A model generated the notes under the pieces. The model searched no databases. It was not told the origin of the DNA and saw only the letters and a list, made by a program, of their open reading frames with translations. From NCBI RefSeq assembly GCF_040546815.1, contig NZ_JBEPOO010000001.1, forward strand, positions 1,736,001 through 1,800,000: a stretch of DNA of 64,000 nucleotides. Direction: 5' to 3'. Each line of letters begins with the position of its first letter. Position 1 is the first letter of the stretch. Shown here piece by piece: positions 62,607 through 64,000 of this stretch. This DNA comes from Devosia sp. 2618. Its GTDB lineage: Bacteria > Pseudomonadota > Alphaproteobacteria > Rhizobiales > Devosiaceae. A program made the translations under genes and the position numbers.

Positions 62607-62627
62607 TTAGTTCACTTTGTGTACTAA
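62607..62627. promoter_or_regulatory. candidate ROK operator O2
   Basis: TTAGTTCAC-TTT-GTGTACTAA, an almost perfect palindrome (8 of 9) with the same CAC-N3-GTG core as O1. Its centre is 31 bp from that of O1, close to three helical turns, and it covers the predicted start of the plus-strand transcript. Confidence 0.55.
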
Positions 62628-62684
62628 TGGAGCGGTATGGCGCCGGACGCCATCCCGGGGGAGTTCAGTCTGAAGGAGCATTAC

Positions 62685-64000
62685 ATGACCATTCTCTCAA
62701 CCGCGCGGAAAGTGATCTTCGCGACGGTTCTTGCTAGCGTTTCCGCTTTTGCGATGAGCGCGTCCGCCGAAACCCTGACCGTGATGCAGATCGAAGCACC
62801 GCGTTCCATGGATCCAGGTGATCAGAGCGCGACCTATACCAATGCGCTGCTGGCGCCCGTCTATGAAGGCTTGGTGCTGCGTGCATCGGACCTGAGCCTG
62901 GCACCGGGCCTTGCCACCGAATGGACGATCGACGAAAGCGGCAAGGTTTACACCTTCAAGCTGCGCGAAAACGTCGTCTTCCACGATGGCACGCCATTCA
63001 ATGCCGAAGCCGTGGTCTACAATTTCGAGCGCCACCTCAACACCGAGCGCGGTCTTGCCGCTTCGGGTCGTCTGCGCACGATTCTCGACAGCATCGAAGC
63101 TGTCGATGACATGACGGTGCAGTTCAACCTTAAGTCGCCCTACCCGGCGTTCCTGAACATCCTCACCACCAACTCCGCTCAGCAGGTCAGCCCCACCGCT
63201 GACGCCGCTGGCAATCTCGGTGCAGCTTCGGTCGGTACCGGCCCATACAAGATGGTCGAATACCGCTCCGGTGAATTTGTCGATCAGACCAAGTTTGACG
63301 GCTATTGGGGCGACAACTCCAACAGCGTTGATGACATCCGCTGGACCTGGTCCTCGGAGCCATCCGTGCTGTCGATGGCCCTGCAGACAGGCGACGCAGA
63401 CGTGATCAACCCTGTGCCGCCAGTGTTTGCTGCCACCATTGAAGCCAATCCCGAGCTGAACCTTGCCGTTTCGCCCGGTTCGGCGGTGTTCTGGCTGTCG
63501 CTCAATGTCGAGTCCGAGCCGCTCAACGACGTTCGCGTTCGTCAGGCTCTGAACTTTGCGACCGACAAGGAAGGCCTGATCGCTTCGATCATGTCTGGCT
63601 ACGCAACCCCGGCAAACTCGCCACTGGCAACCGTTGCCGAAGGCTACCGCGCCGACCTGAACCCCTACCCGTTCGATATCGAACGCGCCAAGGCCCTGCT
63701 GGCCGAAGCTGGCGTTCCAGATGGCTTCACCATGTCGGTGGTCGTTCAGGAACAGGAAGCCCGCATCGCGGAAATCCTGCAGGCCATGTGGGCCAAGATC
63801 GGCGTGACCCTTGACGTGCGTCGTATGGAATCGGGCGTCTGGTCGGCATCGGCATTCGGTGACGAAAAGCAGAAGGCTGAAGAAGGCGTGGATTCGGTTA
63901 TCGCATCCTGGTCTTCGGGTGTGAACGGTCCGGATCTTCAGTTCCGTCCGCTCTACCACACCGCAAGCTTCTCCCCGACCTCGGCAAACCTGGGCTTCTA
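62685..64000 (+). CDS. ABC transporter substrate-binding protein, family 5 (peptide/opine type), cut by right edge
   Basis: 438 codons are visible with no stop. A signal peptide (FATVLASVSAFAMSASA, cleavage near residue 28) leads to a family-5 binding protein: PRSMDPGDQSATYTNALLAPVYEGL, YTFKLRENVVFHDGTPFNAEAVVYNFER, and SVGTGPYKMVEYR, all typical of DppA/OppA. It delivers peptides, opines or oligosaccharides to permeases probably encoded just beyond the window. AAGGAG lies seven bases before the ATG. It is divergent from the ROK gene and should be under its control; the fused ATPase at 58109 is the likely motor. Confidence 0.93.
   Translation, partial: MTILSTARKVIFATVLASVSAFAMSASAETLTVMQIEAPRSMDPGDQSATYTNALLAPVYEGLVLRASDLSLAPGLATEWTIDESGKVYTFKLRENVVFHDGTPFNAEAVVYNFERHLNTERGLAASGRLRTILDSIEAVDDMTVQFNLKSPYPAFLNILTTNSAQQVSPTADAAGNLGAASVGTGPYKMVEYRSGEFVDQTKFDGYWGDNSNSVDDIRWTWSSEPSVLSMALQTGDADVINPVPPVFAATIEANPELNLAVSPGSAVFWLSLNVESEPLNDVRVRQALNFATDKEGLIASIMSGYATPANSPLATVAEGYRADLNPYPFDIERAKALLAEAGVPDGFTMSVVVQEQEARIAEILQAMWAKIGVTLDVRRMESGVWSASAFGDEKQKAEEGVDSVIASWSSGVNGPDLQFRPLYHTASFSPTSANLGF

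Noticed and set aside
62697-63959. 420-codon minus-strand open frame
   Set aside because: Antisense shadow of the family-5 binding-protein gene, whose signal peptide and motifs are clear.

Overview
The window is about 60% GC and reads as a chromosomal segment of an alphaproteobacterium of the order Hyphomicrobiales, most like Devosia and relatives. This rests on the neighbourhood aminotransferase / homoserine dehydrogenase / glpX / recJ, the six-gene Mrp (Pha-type) antiporter operon with a fused A/B subunit, an RpoE-ChrR singlet-oxygen sigma/anti-sigma pair, and DUF192, DUF2842 and HWE-kinase genes. The genus is an inference; no 16S rRNA gene is present.

Layout. (1) 1-4304 is a decayed prophage end: a minus-strand chain of overlapping genes (DnaB-like helicase, DUF1376 replication protein, small proteins, a DNA methyltransferase running off the left edge) next to the 3' half of a tyrosine integrase. 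One small gene is interrupted by an amber codon. (2) 4397-13392 is ordinary chromosome: threonine catabolism (kbl-tdh) with a divergent XRE-cupin regulator, a P-loop kinase, PilZ, LysR/SDR, ArsR, HlyIII, DUF192, a double cold-shock protein and glyoxalase I. (3) 13534-21961 holds an M15-type lipoprotein, two tRNA-Glu genes, the mrpABCDEFG operon and an HWE histidine kinase whose 5' end looks frameshifted.

(4) 21962-25830 encodes a complete siderophore ABC importer. (5) 25909-31539 is an oxidative-stress module: an ECF sigma factor, a ChrR-like anti-sigma and a dehydrogenase, then the convergent operon flavoprotein / DUF1365 / cyclopropane-type methyltransferase. The sigma-factor operon and the fatty-acid operon each carry the same candidate promoter, TGATCC-N18-TAnnAG, so the second is probably a target of the first. 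(6) 31554-39902 has recJ, a cupin, glpX, homoserine dehydrogenase with an unusual N-terminal helix-turn-helix extension, two divergent orphan iron-binding proteins, and an aminotransferase. The orphan pair shares an 18-bp operator-like sequence (14/18 identical) with the siderophore operon.

(7) 40319-46965 holds a glycosyltransferase, a dicarboxylate symporter, SdpI-like and VOC proteins, rplM-rpsI, ctaA and DUF2842. (8) 46966-54906 is an exopolysaccharide locus (deacetylase, Wzz/GumC co-polymerase with a dead kinase-like tail, Wza exporter, GT4, priming transferase, polymerase). (9) 54903-57045 has a phosphotransferase, tRNA-Pro and an AT-rich patch encoding an HTH protein with an RNA polymerase alpha-CTD-like end. 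(10) 57099-64000 is a peptide/opine-type uptake and breakdown locus (oxidoreductase, fused oligopeptide ABC ATPase, M81 MlrC-like hydrolase, ROK repressor) facing a divergent solute-binding protein gene cut by the right edge. Two palindromes 31 bp apart sit exactly on the divergent promoters.

The most unusual items are the HTH-homoserine dehydrogenase fusion, the HTH-alphaCTD protein, the ChrR lacking its zinc Cys pair, and the amber-split prophage gene. No CRISPR array, complete insertion sequence or rRNA was seen.
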